Assembly: GCA_017399005.1 (NCBI GenBank)
Contig: JAFQEO010000004.1
Location: 1 to 64,000 of the forward strand
Source: Peptococcaceae bacterium
GTDB taxonomy: Bacteria > Bacillota > Peptococcia > Peptococcales > Peptococcaceae
DNA: 64,000 bases
Reading direction: 5' to 3'
The translations under genes were made by a program, and so were the position numbers. The first letter of the stretch is position 1; every line of letters begins with the position of its first letter. This document shows positions 24,381 to 33,966 of the stretch, piece after piece. A model generated the notes under the pieces. That model saw nothing but the letters and a program-made list of their open reading frames with translations, was not told the origin of the DNA and did not search any database.

Positions 24381-25826
24381 CTACGCTCTTGCGTTTCCAT
24401 ACAGGGTGGTTACCAGCGATACGCTGTTCTGATCCAGCCCGATTACTTCTACATGTTTTCCGTTTGCCTCAAATTTCAAAATAGTTTTCTTTAATGCTGT
24501 AGCTGCCGATTCATCCAGCAGACGGGCATCAGAGAAATCCAGCACTACATTTGCCGCATTATCACGGAAATCAAAGGCTTCCATCATTGGTTCAGTGGAT
24601 GCAAAGAAAATCTGGCCATGCATCTGATACACTGCAGTATTGCCGTTCATCACTTTTTCCACTTTAATTTTAGACATCTGCATTGCAAAGAAAATTGCAG
24701 TCATGATCAGCCCGATTACTACGCCATAAGCCAGGTTATCGGTCGCTACTACCACAGCAACTACTACTACAATAACCAGTGCATCGGTACGCGGCATTTT
24801 TGCCAGATTGCGCAGCGAATCCCAGTCAAATGTAGAAATGGATACCGTAATCATAACAGCTACCAGTGCCGCCAGCGGAATCTGAACCATTAAATCATTC
24901 AGTACAAAAATCAGTACCATCAGAAAAGCACCGGATACAAAGTTAGACAGACGGCCTCTCCCGCCGGAGTTTACATTTACAATCGCCTGGCCAATCATTG
25001 CACAGCCGCAGGTACCGCCAAAGAAACCGGATACGATGTTTGCCAGCCCCAGGCTGCGGCATTCACGGTTGCGGTTACCTTCACTGTCAGTCATTTCATC
25101 AATTACTTTCGAAGTTAACAGGGTTTCTACCAGCCCTACCAGTGCAAGCGACACCGAATAAGGGAAGATAATGGTTAATGTTTCCATATTCAGCGGTACA
25201 GAAGGAATATGGAATGCAGGCAGAGCCGCTGTGATTGTTCCGATATCGCCGATGGTGCGTACCGGTGCATCGCCGAAAATGGCAATTGCAGTTACCACAA
25301 TAACTGCTACCAGAGTGGACGGAATGACTCTGGTAATACGAGGGAACAGATAAATAATGGCAATGCCCAGCGCTACCAGCGCATACATCTGCCAGCCTTC
25401 ACCCTCAAAGTTGCCCATCTGGGACATAAAAATCATAATCCCCAGCGCATTTACGAAGCCGATATTTACACTGTTCGGAATCAGTTTAATCAGATTGCCC
25501 ACTTTCAGTAAGCCCAGAATGGTCATAATCACGCCACATAAAATGGTGGCCGCCATCAGATATTCCGGCCCGTAATCCCGCACCAGACTTACAATTACCA
25601 TAGCCATAGAGCCGGCGGCAGCAGAAATCATCCCTGGACGACCGCCGATAAACGCCATCAGCACTGTCAGCCAGAAGGACGCATACAGCCCCATCATCGG
25701 GCTGATACCGGCTACAATACAGAAGCCTACAACTTCCGGGATAACAGCAAAGGAAGATACCAGCCCTGCCAGAACATCACCGCGGACATTACCGAACCAT
25801 TCTCCCAGTTCTTTCTTCAGATTCAT
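24381..25826 (-). CDS. SulP family inorganic anion transporter with STAS domain
   Basis: A 481-residue SLC26/SulP permease. It has the transmembrane core with the N-terminal signature AGLVSSFAVIPEVVGFCIVAGISPMMGLYASF, the GGRPGMISAAAGSMAMV segment and GGTCGCAMIGQAIVNVNSGGRGRLS (family 'sulphate transporter' region), followed by a cytoplasmic STAS domain (~390-481, QIFFASTEPMMEAFD...VVLDFSDARLLDESAATAL). Substrate cannot be decided from sequence; family members carry sulphate, bicarbonate or dicarboxylates. It is first in a two-gene operon with the unknown gene 23318-24367. Confidence 0.93.
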   Translation of the reverse strand: MNLKKELGEWFGNVRGDVLAGLVSSFAVIPEVVGFCIVAGISPMMGLYASFWLTVLMAFIGGRPGMISAAAGSMAMVIVSLVRDYGPEYLMAATILCGVIMTILGLLKVGNLIKLIPNSVNIGFVNALGIMIFMSQMGNFEGEGWQMYALVALGIAIIYLFPRITRVIPSTLVAVIVVTAIAIFGDAPVRTIGDIGTITAALPAFHIPSVPLNMETLTIIFPYSVSLALVGLVETLLTSKVIDEMTDSEGNRNRECRSLGLANIVSGFFGGTCGCAMIGQAIVNVNSGGRGRLSNFVSGAFLMVLIFVLNDLMVQIPLAALVAVMITVSISTFDWDSLRNLAKMPRTDALVIVVVVAVVVATDNLAYGVVIGLIMTAIFFAMQMSKIKVEKVMNGNTAVYQMHGQIFFASTEPMMEAFDFRDNAANVVLDFSDARLLDESAATALKKTILKFEANGKHVEVIGLDQNSVSLVTTLYGNARA

Positions 25827-26056
25827 TTTACAAAAACCTCTTTTCTTATGTTCGAGCAGACTATGCCCACATTACATTTTTCATGGCATATTATAAATCT
25901 ATCATTGGTTCGTTGCAATCCTTTCAACCTTCATTCTACAAACGCCTTGAAGCTATTAAAAAATTTTATCAATTTTTTGTATTGTAGCATTGCCTGTACC
26001 GAATAAAAAAACTGGCTGTATGAGCTGTACCCTGCCGTAACCGTTTTGCGGCAAAA

Positions 26057-26101
26057 CAAAAAGCCCCGCTTACGCATGGAAACCTTCCAGCGCAGCGAGG
26101 C
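26057..26101 (-). terminator. Terminator of the Cys-rich small protein gene
   Basis: Minus-strand stem GCCTCGCTGCGC / GCGTAAGCGGGGC around a TGGAAGGTTTCCAT loop region, then TTTTTGTTTT, 21 nt after the stop. Confidence 0.8.
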
Positions 26102-26121
26102 CATTCATATTCTATTCGATT

Positions 26122-26376
26122 TTATTCCGGCTTTGCTTCGCCGTATTCCTTGCGGTAAACACGGGCTGCCAGGGATTTATCGGTATACCATTTGCCAACC
26201 TGGGTAGACTCAAATTCCTCCAGTTTAGACGGATCTTCCATCAGTTCTTTCAGATAGTACCCTGCAAGCCCGGAGTTAAAACGCCCCAGCCAGTCCCGGC
26301 ATGTTCCGCAGCTGCACCCGCAGGTACACTCATCGCCTGTTTTCTTTGAACAAAACACATTGGTAACTTCTTTCAT
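26122..26376 (-). CDS. Small Cys-rich protein of unknown function
   Basis: An 84-residue protein, not recognised. Six cysteines lie in the first 26 residues (FCSKKTGDECTCGCSCGTC), spacing that could bind Zn or an Fe-S cluster. The rest is helical and charged (AGYYLKELMEDPSKLEEFESTQVGKWYTDKSLAARVYRKEYG, quoted in part by position 38-78), with no TM segment. The ATG follows CAGGGGCTGATACTG, a weak ribosome binding site, but a strong terminator follows the gene, and composition matches its neighbours, so it looks real. Confidence 0.65.
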   Translation of the reverse strand: MKEVTNVFCSKKTGDECTCGCSCGTCRDWLGRFNSGLAGYYLKELMEDPSKLEEFESTQVGKWYTDKSLAARVYRKEYGEAKPE

Positions 26377-26469
26377 CAGTATCAGCCCCTGTCTCTGTCT
26401 TTTACTTTCTATGATAGTATCACTGACTCTATTGTACCAACTCTATAACATTTGTGCAATAGCATATTA

Positions 26470-26856
26470 TTATTTGTTTATCGTTTCACAGTAAGGCTTC
26501 AGCATTTCTGTAATCTGCATATACAGCCGCACCGAAAGTTTCTCCAGACTGAGCCGGTATCGCTTTTTTCCGTCGATATACAGATACACACAGCGCTCTG
26601 TACGCTGATACTGCACCTGCTCCGGCTTATAGGTGAACCAGTCATTAAACAGAAACAGTTTGATACCGATAGCGCCCTCCTCCATAAGAATGCGGTCCGG
26701 ATAAAGATTGTTCAGATAATATCCGGTCAGCACCAGCACCACCGAAGGCAGCTTCCAGATATCCAGCCACGGAACAATAAAACTGCACAAAAGCGGCACT
26801 CCCAGAAGCACGGTCATCTTCACCAGCAGAATCACACGCTGATTTACCAGATACAT
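26470..26856 (-). CDS. Small membrane protein of unknown function
   Basis: A 128-residue protein with two adjoining hydrophobic segments (about residues 8-28 and 35-50) followed by a soluble tail with alternating strand pattern (EQVQYQRTERCVYLYIDGKKRYRLSLEKL), compatible with a small PH-like or anti-parallel beta domain. It begins 3 nt after the rbgA stop and is probably co-transcribed with rbgA. Family not recognised. Confidence 0.6.
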   Translation of the reverse strand: MYLVNQRVILLVKMTVLLGVPLLCSFIVPWLDIWKLPSVVLVLTGYYLNNLYPDRILMEEGAIGIKLFLFNDWFTYKPEQVQYQRTERCVYLYIDGKKRYRLSLEKLSVRLYMQITEMLKPYCETINK

Positions 26857-26859
26857 AGG

Positions 26860-27714
26860 CTACTCCAGTGTAATGCGGCCGATTTTTGCCTGGCGGAAAT
26901 CAATCAGAATCCCTTTGGATACTTTACCATAATCAATGCGGCCGCCTTTTAACAGACATCCGCGATTTTTCCCGATCTGATCCATGATTGCCAGAGGTTC
27001 CTGCTGCATCACTTCATCATCCAGTTTAAAACGTTCCTGCAGCTGTTTTGGATAACGCTCCTGTAAAAAGCCAATCAGTTTAAAGGCTGCCTCATCGTTG
27101 TCAAACACTTCATCATTGACTGCACCGCTTACTGCTAAACGGAAGCCCACCGCTTCATCCTCGAATTTGGGCCACAAAATCCCCGGTGTATCCAGCAGTT
27201 CCAGATCTTCATCCAGACGAATCCACTGTGTGCCACGGGTTACGCCCGGTTTATCACCAGTCTGTGCTGCTTTTTTCCCGGCGATGATATTGATAAAGGT
27301 GCTTTTCCCTACATTTGGGATACCCACAATCATACAGCGGATAGTCTGTTTGCGAATCCCTTTTTTCGCCTGCCGTTCCCGTTTTTCAGCAGTTACTTCC
27401 ATCAGAGCCTCTTTCAGTTTTGCAATCAGCTGTTTTTTACCAACCGTTGCGTTAAACGGAAACGCTTTGCATCCGCTCTGCTGATTGAAATAATTTACCC
27501 AGTAGGCTGTTCTCTGCGGGTCAGCCAGGTCTTCCTTGTTTAAAATAATAACCCGCGGTTTTTTATCCGCCACCAGCTGCTCCAGAAGCGGATTGCGGCT
27601 GCTTACCGGCAGACGGGCATCCACAATCTCGATTACAACATCCACTAATTTAATCTGTTCCTGAATCATGCGTTTGGTTTTTGCCATATGGCCCGGAAAC
27701 CACTGTACATGCAT
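26860..27714 (-). CDS. rbgA: Ribosome biogenesis GTPase (RbgA/YlqF)
   Basis: This 284-residue circularly permuted GTPase acts in late assembly of the 50S subunit. The G motifs appear in the permuted order: G4 NKED (~56-59), then G1 GIPNVGKSTFIN, and G3 DTPG (LLDTPGILWP), with the N-terminal WFPGHMAKTKRM signature and a C-terminal ANTAR-like helical region. The ATG at 27714 (MHVQWFPGHM) has GAGGAAGTG 6 nt upstream; an ATA/ATG three codons earlier is not needed. A small membrane-protein gene follows immediately. Confidence 0.96.
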   Translation of the reverse strand: MHVQWFPGHMAKTKRMIQEQIKLVDVVIEIVDARLPVSSRNPLLEQLVADKKPRVIILNKEDLADPQRTAYWVNYFNQQSGCKAFPFNATVGKKQLIAKLKEALMEVTAEKRERQAKKGIRKQTIRCMIVGIPNVGKSTFINIIAGKKAAQTGDKPGVTRGTQWIRLDEDLELLDTPGILWPKFEDEAVGFRLAVSGAVNDEVFDNDEAAFKLIGFLQERYPKQLQERFKLDDEVMQQEPLAIMDQIGKNRGCLLKGGRIDYGKVSKGILIDFRQAKIGRITLE

Positions 27715-27817
27715 ATCTATCACTTCCTCTATATAATTACAATCCTGTTTTGCTCATTTTATCAGTTCTTTATTTTACCAGTAAAACTTCCGTTTGTCCA
27801 CTTTTCCGCCTGTTCCT

Positions 27818-27862
27818 GAAAAAAGAAAACAGATTTCTGTGATAAGATATCACAAAAATCTG
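27818..27862 (-). terminator. Terminator of the six-TM permease gene
   Basis: Minus-strand arms CAGATTTTTGTGATA/TATCACAGAAATCTG with a 3-nt loop, then TTTTCTTTTTTC. Confidence 0.9.
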
Positions 27863-27890
27863 TTCCAGTTCAAGTCAATCTATAAATTCA

Positions 27891-28514
27891 TCAATAATAG
27901 TCACCGTAACGTTTCTGAAGCAATCCGTTTAGTTTTACACAAACCGTTGCCGTCATTGGTATCAGCACAATCAGCGCATATAATCCCCACTGTTCCAGCA
28001 GAATAAAACGGTCACCCATCAGAGTCAGCGCACTGGTTGCAAACATCATAAACCCTATCTCCGTCAGAGCCAGCATACCAGCAGTTAAAAAACGCTGTAC
28101 TAAATTCAATGCATACGTCAGCGGTACCAGAATACTGATAAATGCCAGATTACACACAATTACCAGTGCAAAGGTTTCACGCAGCATCGGATTTTCCACA
28201 TATCCCGGGAAATAACACTGCCCAAGAGCCGTAATCCCTCTCAGGTACAGCAGCCCAACCAGCATCAGCAGATAACTCATAATATAACGACTCATCAGCT
28301 CCCGGTCTTCCGGCACATCCATTGCAAAACAGGTCGTATGCTTTGTCTGGGAGAAAAACGGCAGAAATGCCATGCACAAACCGGTCAGCATAATAGAATT
28401 GCCAGACATCAAAGTTCGCACTGTAACCAGTATCATCATAATACACACCATAGGGTTCAACCGCAGATTCATAAACTGCCCCGCCACCAGATGTAACATT
28501 CTCATTTGCATCAT
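27891..28514 (-). CDS. Six-TM membrane protein, ABC-2 permease-like
   Basis: A 207-residue polytopic protein with about six hydrophobic segments (for instance VCIMMILVTVRTLMSG, YIMSYLLMLVGLLYLRGITAL, TFALVIVCNLAFISILVPLTYAL, WGLYALIVLIPMTATVCV) and the F-A-M-D-V-P-E-D-R-E cytoplasmic loop seen in ABC-2-type permeases. No ATPase partner is adjacent, so it is either an orphan permease subunit or a different membrane protein. Several ATGs cluster at the start (28514, 28505, 28499); AAGGA precedes them and the exact start is uncertain. It has its own strong terminator. Confidence 0.5.
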   Translation of the reverse strand: MMQMRMLHLVAGQFMNLRLNPMVCIMMILVTVRTLMSGNSIMLTGLCMAFLPFFSQTKHTTCFAMDVPEDRELMSRYIMSYLLMLVGLLYLRGITALGQCYFPGYVENPMLRETFALVIVCNLAFISILVPLTYALNLVQRFLTAGMLALTEIGFMMFATSALTLMGDRFILLEQWGLYALIVLIPMTATVCVKLNGLLQKRYGDYY

Positions 28515-28586
28515 TCCTTGCTAATAAATTTCTTTTCGTCTATATCTGTTATTATAACAAATATGCACAGTTGATGCAACTATTAT

Positions 28587-30476
28587 TTATTCCCACTCTA
28601 TTCCGAACAGTCTCAAAAGTTTCTGCCAGAACGAGAGCTTTTTCTCTGTATTCCCGTCGAGCTCTGCATCGTCAGGAATTTCTATTGATGGCGTGCGAAT
28701 CACAAACTGTACCGCCTGTACATTCTCATTTTTGTCCGATACAAACGATTCTATTTCATCACCGTTGCCAAACAGCTCATCCACTCCGGCACGCAGCTCA
28801 TCGATTAATTTTCGGTCCAGGTTGGCTGTTTTATTGCGAAACTCCATAGTTCCACTCTGCATCTGAATCAGCCCGTCTTCTAAGGTTATGATGCCATCTT
28901 CCAGTGTAATGGCACCGTCGCACAGCTCGGCACTTCCATTTTTCAGCTCCACAAGACCATCGGCCAGTGCAATACTTCCATCCAGCAGAGAAACTGTTCC
29001 GTCTACCAGTTCAGACGTACCATCCTCCAGTTCTACAAGCCCTTCGTACAAAGAGGCCGTCCCGTCAGATAACTGCATGGTTCCCTCTTTCAGCTCGGCA
29101 GTGCCGTCATAGAGTTTTTCCGCACCTTCCAGAAGCTGTGCTGTACCTTTTTCCAGTTGCAGCAGTTCATCATACAGCAGTACAACCTCCTCCCGGGTCT
29201 GCTTTAATTCCGCAATACTCGTTTTTAAGGTTTCGATTTCCACTTCATAGTCCTGCAATATATAATCCCAGTCAATCCGGGTGGTAACCTCCCCGATAAT
29301 ACCAAACAGACGGTTTAGTTTTTCATCCTGCTCCGCTGCGTTTGTCAATGCCTCAAGGCTTTCTTCCATCTGCGCAATCACTGTATCCAGTTTCTGCAGA
29401 TACATATCCAGCTTTTCCACGCCCTCATGCAGTGTTTCTACCCCTTCCAGCAGCTCCCCGGCGCCTTCATAAAGCTGTTCGGCTCCATCCGAAAGCTCCA
29501 CCGTCCCGTCTTTCAGCTGATGGGCACCATCTTTGGCATCCATTACCCCTTTTTGCAGAGAAATTGTACCATTTTTCAGCTCTGCAAGGCCGTCCCGCAA
29601 TTCTACCGCTCCATCGCTGGCCTCGCCAATACCATCCCTTAATTGATGCATATAATCCGTCAGTTCTACGGAACCTTCATATAGTTTTTCCATACCGTGA
29701 AACAGCTCCAGTGTGCCGTCGTCAAACTGTACCGCTGCATCCGTAATCTGATTCATCTGTTCGGTCATGGCACCATACTGCTCCTCGTTCAAATCCAGCG
29801 CCATAGACAGGGTAATGCCATTTAAGGATATCTGTTCCATTTCAAAATCAGTTACATCCGCTGATACGGACAAATAGCTGTCTTTGCCGGGCAGAATGGT
29901 CCATGTAAGCTGCTTATTGCGTCCAACACTTGCCAGGGTAGCCTCCTCCGCCCGAATGTTTCGGCATAACGATGTATCCAGCTGCATAGAAACCTGCAAA
30001 GCATAGTTTTCAAAAAACAGCGGATTACATTCTTTATTCTGCACAATAGATACATCTATCTGCAGATGCCCGGTTTGACCTGCAAGTTCTTCTGCCGTCA
30101 GATGCTTTCCATCCAGCCAGTACTGAATTGAAAAATCCCACGGCAGCGTATCATCATTTAAAATGCCTTCATAGTACAGCCTTCCTGCTTTGGCATCCAC
30201 AATTACCTGCTGATTTTTAAACTGCAATTCCTCCATGGATGTCATATTACGTAATGAGCTATAATCTCCGTAATCAATAATCTGCCCATCCTCGTTCAGC
30301 AGAAAGCTGTTTACCACATAAATGGTATCCACAGAGCCATCACCATAAAGATTGGCATAAACCACTTCCTCTTTCTGTATCTCATGCTGTCCTGCCTGAG
30401 CCGGAACAACAAAAGAAAACAGCAGACCGGGAAGCAGTAACGCCGCAACCCATTTCTTTTTTTCTTTCCATCTCAT
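28587..30476 (-). CDS. Exported DG-heptad-repeat protein paired with an MMPL exporter
   Basis: A 629-residue secreted or surface protein. Residues 1-28 form a signal peptide (KKKWVAALLLPGLLFSFVVPAQA). After a ~220-residue N-terminal domain come two long blocks (about 250-355 and 445-570) of heptad-like units of the form L-x-D-G-x-x-E-L (ELSDGAEQLYEGAGELLEG), the X-X-x-DG repeats also found in YhgE/Pip-type proteins, separated by a coiled coil. The C-terminus ends in a short amphipathic segment (LSFWQKLLRLFGI). It overlaps the end of the MMPL gene by 4 nt, so the two products probably act together, the repeat protein possibly as periplasmic extension (inference). Confidence 0.75.
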   Translation of the reverse strand: MRWKEKKKWVAALLLPGLLFSFVVPAQAGQHEIQKEEVVYANLYGDGSVDTIYVVNSFLLNEDGQIIDYGDYSSLRNMTSMEELQFKNQQVIVDAKAGRLYYEGILNDDTLPWDFSIQYWLDGKHLTAEELAGQTGHLQIDVSIVQNKECNPLFFENYALQVSMQLDTSLCRNIRAEEATLASVGRNKQLTWTILPGKDSYLSVSADVTDFEMEQISLNGITLSMALDLNEEQYGAMTEQMNQITDAAVQFDDGTLELFHGMEKLYEGSVELTDYMHQLRDGIGEASDGAVELRDGLAELKNGTISLQKGVMDAKDGAHQLKDGTVELSDGAEQLYEGAGELLEGVETLHEGVEKLDMYLQKLDTVIAQMEESLEALTNAAEQDEKLNRLFGIIGEVTTRIDWDYILQDYEVEIETLKTSIAELKQTREEVVLLYDELLQLEKGTAQLLEGAEKLYDGTAELKEGTMQLSDGTASLYEGLVELEDGTSELVDGTVSLLDGSIALADGLVELKNGSAELCDGAITLEDGIITLEDGLIQMQSGTMEFRNKTANLDRKLIDELRAGVDELFGNGDEIESFVSDKNENVQAVQFVIRTPSIEIPDDAELDGNTEKKLSFWQKLLRLFGIEWE

Positions 30477-32569
30477 ACTGTCATCGGCTCCTTTCTCTCC
30501 TGTTCCAGATTGTTTTTGTGCTTATCCTGTTTTCTGTTTTTTACAAGAAAACGGTCAAATGTATATAAATATGCTGGAAGAACCAGCAGTACCATCGTGC
30601 AGGAAAGTACCGCACCGCGACCCAGAAGAATCCCAAGCTGAGCAATAGCTGTGTTGGTACAGAAAAATCCAATCAGGAAGCCGGCAACCGCTAAAATTAC
30701 AGCCGGTGTCAGTATCGAGATGCTGGTTATATTCACGGTATCGATTAATGCCTCGTACCGTTCTTTTCTGTATCGTTCCTCCTGATAGCGCGTGCCCATT
30801 AGAATTGCATAGTCCACTGTTGCACCCAGCTGAATCGAGCTGATAATCAGATAGGCAATATAAAACAGCGTTTCATCGGTAAAATAAGGCACAGAAAGAT
30901 TTATCCACACGGAAGTTTCAATAATAAGCATCAGAAGCAGCGGCAGCAAAAACATTCGCATTGTAACAACCAGAATGAGAAATATCACCCCGATTACCAG
31001 CAGATTTACCCGCATCTGGTCGGACTCTACCGTATCTTTCAAATCAAAGGTGCTGACCGTATCCCCAGCCAGATGATACCCATCCCCATAATATCGGGAC
31101 ACAGCCTCCTGCAGTTTTTTCACAAAATCAAAGGCTTCTTTGCCTTCTGCCGGTACATTGGCATTAATCAGCATACAACTGTAATGCTGTGAAATCAGCT
31201 GCGAAACCAGGCTTTCATCCAGATACTCCATTGGAATTTCCGAACCAACCATATTCACATAGGATACAATACTGGTAATCTCGTTCATCTGCTTCAGCTC
31301 TGTATTGAGTGCACTTTCTCTCGGCAAATCACCGTTCGGCACCAGCAGCACAAAAGTATTAGACTGCCCGAAAACCTCTTCTACTTCCGCCTGCTGCTGC
31401 CCGGGAATAGTATCTGGCCCGAACATTCTGGATGCACCATAATAAAAGCTGTTGCTTCCCTGCGCCAGAAAAGATGGAACAAGAACCAGTAAAAATAAAA
31501 GCATAACTGGTTTTCTTATTTTTAACACCAGCGGCCCTAAAAACTGAAACGACGGAATCAGAGGGCGATGCGTCAGCCAATCCACCCACTTCAATACACA
31601 CAATGTTACCGCCGGCAGCAGAATCAGCACTGCAATCAAGCTGAACGCAATCCCTTTTGCCAGTACCCGTCCTAAATCCGAACCGATACCGAATTCCATA
31701 GCCATCAGCGCCGCAAAGCCCATTACCGTAGTCAGCCCGCTGGACAAAATGGACGGGGTAGCCCGGCACAAGGCTTCCAGCATAGCCTCCTCCGGATTAT
31801 CAAATTCTTTACGGCATTCTTCAAACCGGTGAAGCAGAAACAGCGAATAATCTAGTGAAACGGCCAGCTGCAAAACACTGCCCGCAATTTTTGTGACAAA
31901 AGATATCTCGCCAAAAATCAGATTGGTACCTATATTCAACAGGATAGCCACACCAATGATGCCCAAAAACAGAAACGGTTCCAGCCAGGACGAAGAAACC
32001 AGTGCCAGCAGAAATACACAGAATGGGACTACAATCAGCATGATAGAGGCAACCTCTTTGCCAGCTGATTCCTGACTTGCCACACTGTTTACCGCTGAAC
32101 CGCTCAATACCCCGGCTTCTCCGACTAAATTCTCAATAGAATGAACAATCTGTGCCTGATTCTCCTTTTCCACTGTAAGTGAAAACACTGCGTTCCCGTT
32201 TTTATACCAGGTTTCCACGGTTTCCGGCTTCTGCATCTCTAAAGGTTCCAGCATCGAAACCGAATCATCCAGCCAGGTAACACTTTTTACACCATCCAGC
32301 GCTTCCAGTTTTTCTTTCATGGCAAGCGCCTCCGGCACAGAACAATCGTACAGCATAACCCGGCAGTTTGGAATATCCAGCTGATATTCACTCTGCAGAG
32401 TATCAATGGCTACAGTCGAGGACGACTGTTCCGGCAGGTACGCCATCATATCGTACTGCACACCGGTTAATGGCGTCAAAAAAGCACAGAACAGTGCCGC
32501 CAGCAGAAACAGAACGATGACATTTTTACGGTGCCGTATGATATACCGATAAAACCCGCGCAGTTTCAT
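30473..32569 (-). CDS. MMPL/RND-family transporter
   Basis: A 698-residue inner-membrane exporter of the RND superfamily, MMPL branch. Two repeats, each with one TM, a large extracytoplasmic loop and a five-TM block; signatures QLAVSLDYSLFLLHRFEE and QLGATVDYAILMGTRYQEE correspond to the conserved GxxxDYxxF/L segments in TM4/TM10 regions. The start at 32569 (MKLRGFYRYIIRHRKN) has GGAGGG 7 nt upstream; an upstream open frame of 47 codons lacks a site. It is followed by the DG-repeat protein with ATGA overlap. Substrate unknown; family members export lipids, peptides or antibiotics. Confidence 0.9.
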   Translation of the reverse strand: MKLRGFYRYIIRHRKNVIVLFLLAALFCAFLTPLTGVQYDMMAYLPEQSSSTVAIDTLQSEYQLDIPNCRVMLYDCSVPEALAMKEKLEALDGVKSVTWLDDSVSMLEPLEMQKPETVETWYKNGNAVFSLTVEKENQAQIVHSIENLVGEAGVLSGSAVNSVASQESAGKEVASIMLIVVPFCVFLLALVSSSWLEPFLFLGIIGVAILLNIGTNLIFGEISFVTKIAGSVLQLAVSLDYSLFLLHRFEECRKEFDNPEEAMLEALCRATPSILSSGLTTVMGFAALMAMEFGIGSDLGRVLAKGIAFSLIAVLILLPAVTLCVLKWVDWLTHRPLIPSFQFLGPLVLKIRKPVMLLFLLVLVPSFLAQGSNSFYYGASRMFGPDTIPGQQQAEVEEVFGQSNTFVLLVPNGDLPRESALNTELKQMNEITSIVSYVNMVGSEIPMEYLDESLVSQLISQHYSCMLINANVPAEGKEAFDFVKKLQEAVSRYYGDGYHLAGDTVSTFDLKDTVESDQMRVNLLVIGVIFLILVVTMRMFLLPLLLMLIIETSVWINLSVPYFTDETLFYIAYLIISSIQLGATVDYAILMGTRYQEERYRKERYEALIDTVNITSISILTPAVILAVAGFLIGFFCTNTAIAQLGILLGRGAVLSCTMVLLVLPAYLYTFDRFLVKNRKQDKHKNNLEQERKEPMTV

Positions 32570-32745
32570 TCTGTTTCCCTCCATTCCTCGTTTTTCTGAT
32601 TCCATTATAGTCCATTTTATTCTGTTTTTCATCTTACACTTTTCTTCATCTGGGAAAAATATAAATAAAACAAAATGGATGCCTCCTGTGTAATACAGAA
32701 AAGCATCCATAAGTGTACATGTTATATCAAATGAATCTGGTTTTA

Positions 32746-33871
32746 TCAGTCTTCTTTTTTGCGGACAGCTTTTGCTGCCTGCTGTTTCAGATAGCCCTGA
32801 ATGAAGTCCTGAATATCACCGTCCATAACGGCCTGGATATTCCCTTTTTCAATATTGGTACGATGGTCTTTCGCCATGCTGTACGGATGGAATACATAGG
32901 AGCGAATCTGGCTGCCCCAGCCGATATCCTGCTGTTCACCCTGTAAAGCTGCCATTTCCTGTTCGTGTTCCTTGATTTTCAGCTCAACCAGACGGCTGGT
33001 CAGCATTTTCATACAGGTAGCACGGTTCTGAATCTGGGAACGCTCAGTCTGGCACTGTACCACAATCCCGGTTGGCATATGCGTGATACGAACCGCCGAG
33101 TCAGTTGTATTGATGTGCTGCCCGCCGGCACCAGTGGAGCGATAAGTATCCACTTTTAAATCTTTCTCGTCAATCTGGATATCATTATCGTGTTCTACCT
33201 CCGGCATAACCTCAACCGCAGTAAAGGATGTATGACGGCGCCCTGCCGAGTCAAACGGAGAAATACGAACCAGACGGTGTACCCCTTTTTCCGCTTTCAG
33301 ATAACCAAAGGCATTTTCCCCTTTGATTAACAGAGTAACACTCTTAATACCAGCTTCCTCACCTGCCAGATAATCCAGCAGAGTTACACCGAAGCCGTTT
33401 TTCTCAGCCCAGTGCACATACATACGATACAGCATATCGGCCCAGTCCTGCGACTCGGTACCGCCTGCACCCGGATGGATGGAAATAATCGCATTGTTAC
33501 GGTCATATTTGCCGTTTAACAGAGTTTCCAGCTCCATTTTTTCCAGCGCTTCGGTAGCTTTGTCCGCAGCCTCGCCGGTTTCTTTCAGTAACTCTTCATC
33601 ATCGCCCATTTCCTTAAACATTTCGTATAAGGTTTCCGCATCTTCCACTAAAGTCTGCACGGCGTTAAACTGATCCATTTTACTGCGCAAACCAGTAATT
33701 TTCTGCATAATCTGCTGCGCCTCGTCCGGTTTATCCCAGAAACCAGGCTGCGCCACAACTTCTTCTAATTCCGCAATCTGTGCCTGTCTGCCGGCAAAGT
33801 CAAAGAGACTCCCTCAAATCTTCGAGAATTTTTCTTGCCGCTTCCAGCTGTTTTTTAATTTCAAAATCCAC
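32746..33871 (-). CDS. prfB: Peptide chain release factor 2 (programmed +1 frameshift)
   Basis: RF2 (374 residues after shifting) ends translation at UGA and UAA. It has the stop-codon-reading S-P-F (in RISPFDSAGRR) and the catalytic GGQ (STGAGGQHINTTDSAVRI). The gene starts at a GTG at 33871 (V-D-F-E-I-K-K-Q-L) with AAGGGAAG 8 nt before; 23 codons later an in-frame UGA (33800-33802) must be passed by a +1 shift at CTT-TGA-C, after which the frame continues D-F-A-G-R-Q-A-Q. Join is 33871-33803 then 33801-32746. In Bacillota prfB normally follows secA; here two accessory units sit between them. Confidence 0.97.
33799..33814 (-). promoter_or_regulatory. RF2 autoregulatory frameshift site
   Basis: AGGGAGTCTCTTTGAC: an internal Shine-Dalgarno-like AGGGAG three bases before the slippery CTT and the UGA stop followed by C, as in the classical RF2 site. 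Low RF2 favours shifting and hence RF2 synthesis. Confidence 0.95.
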
Positions 33872-33966
33872 AAAAATCACTTCCCTTGATGAATGACTCT
33901 GTCATTTCATAGTTTTCTACATTATTGTATTATACCGTTTCCGGCATAATATAGCAAGCCGGATTC

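Noticed and set aside
28888-29640. Long plus-strand frames opposite the DG-repeat protein
   Set aside because: Low-complexity Ser/Pro-rich antisense shadows of the heptad repeats, without ribosome binding sites.
32746-33871. prfB looks broken by an in-frame UGA after 23 codons
   Set aside because: The AGGGAG...CTT-TGA-C context is the classical RF2 programmed frameshift, so the gene is intact and autoregulated.
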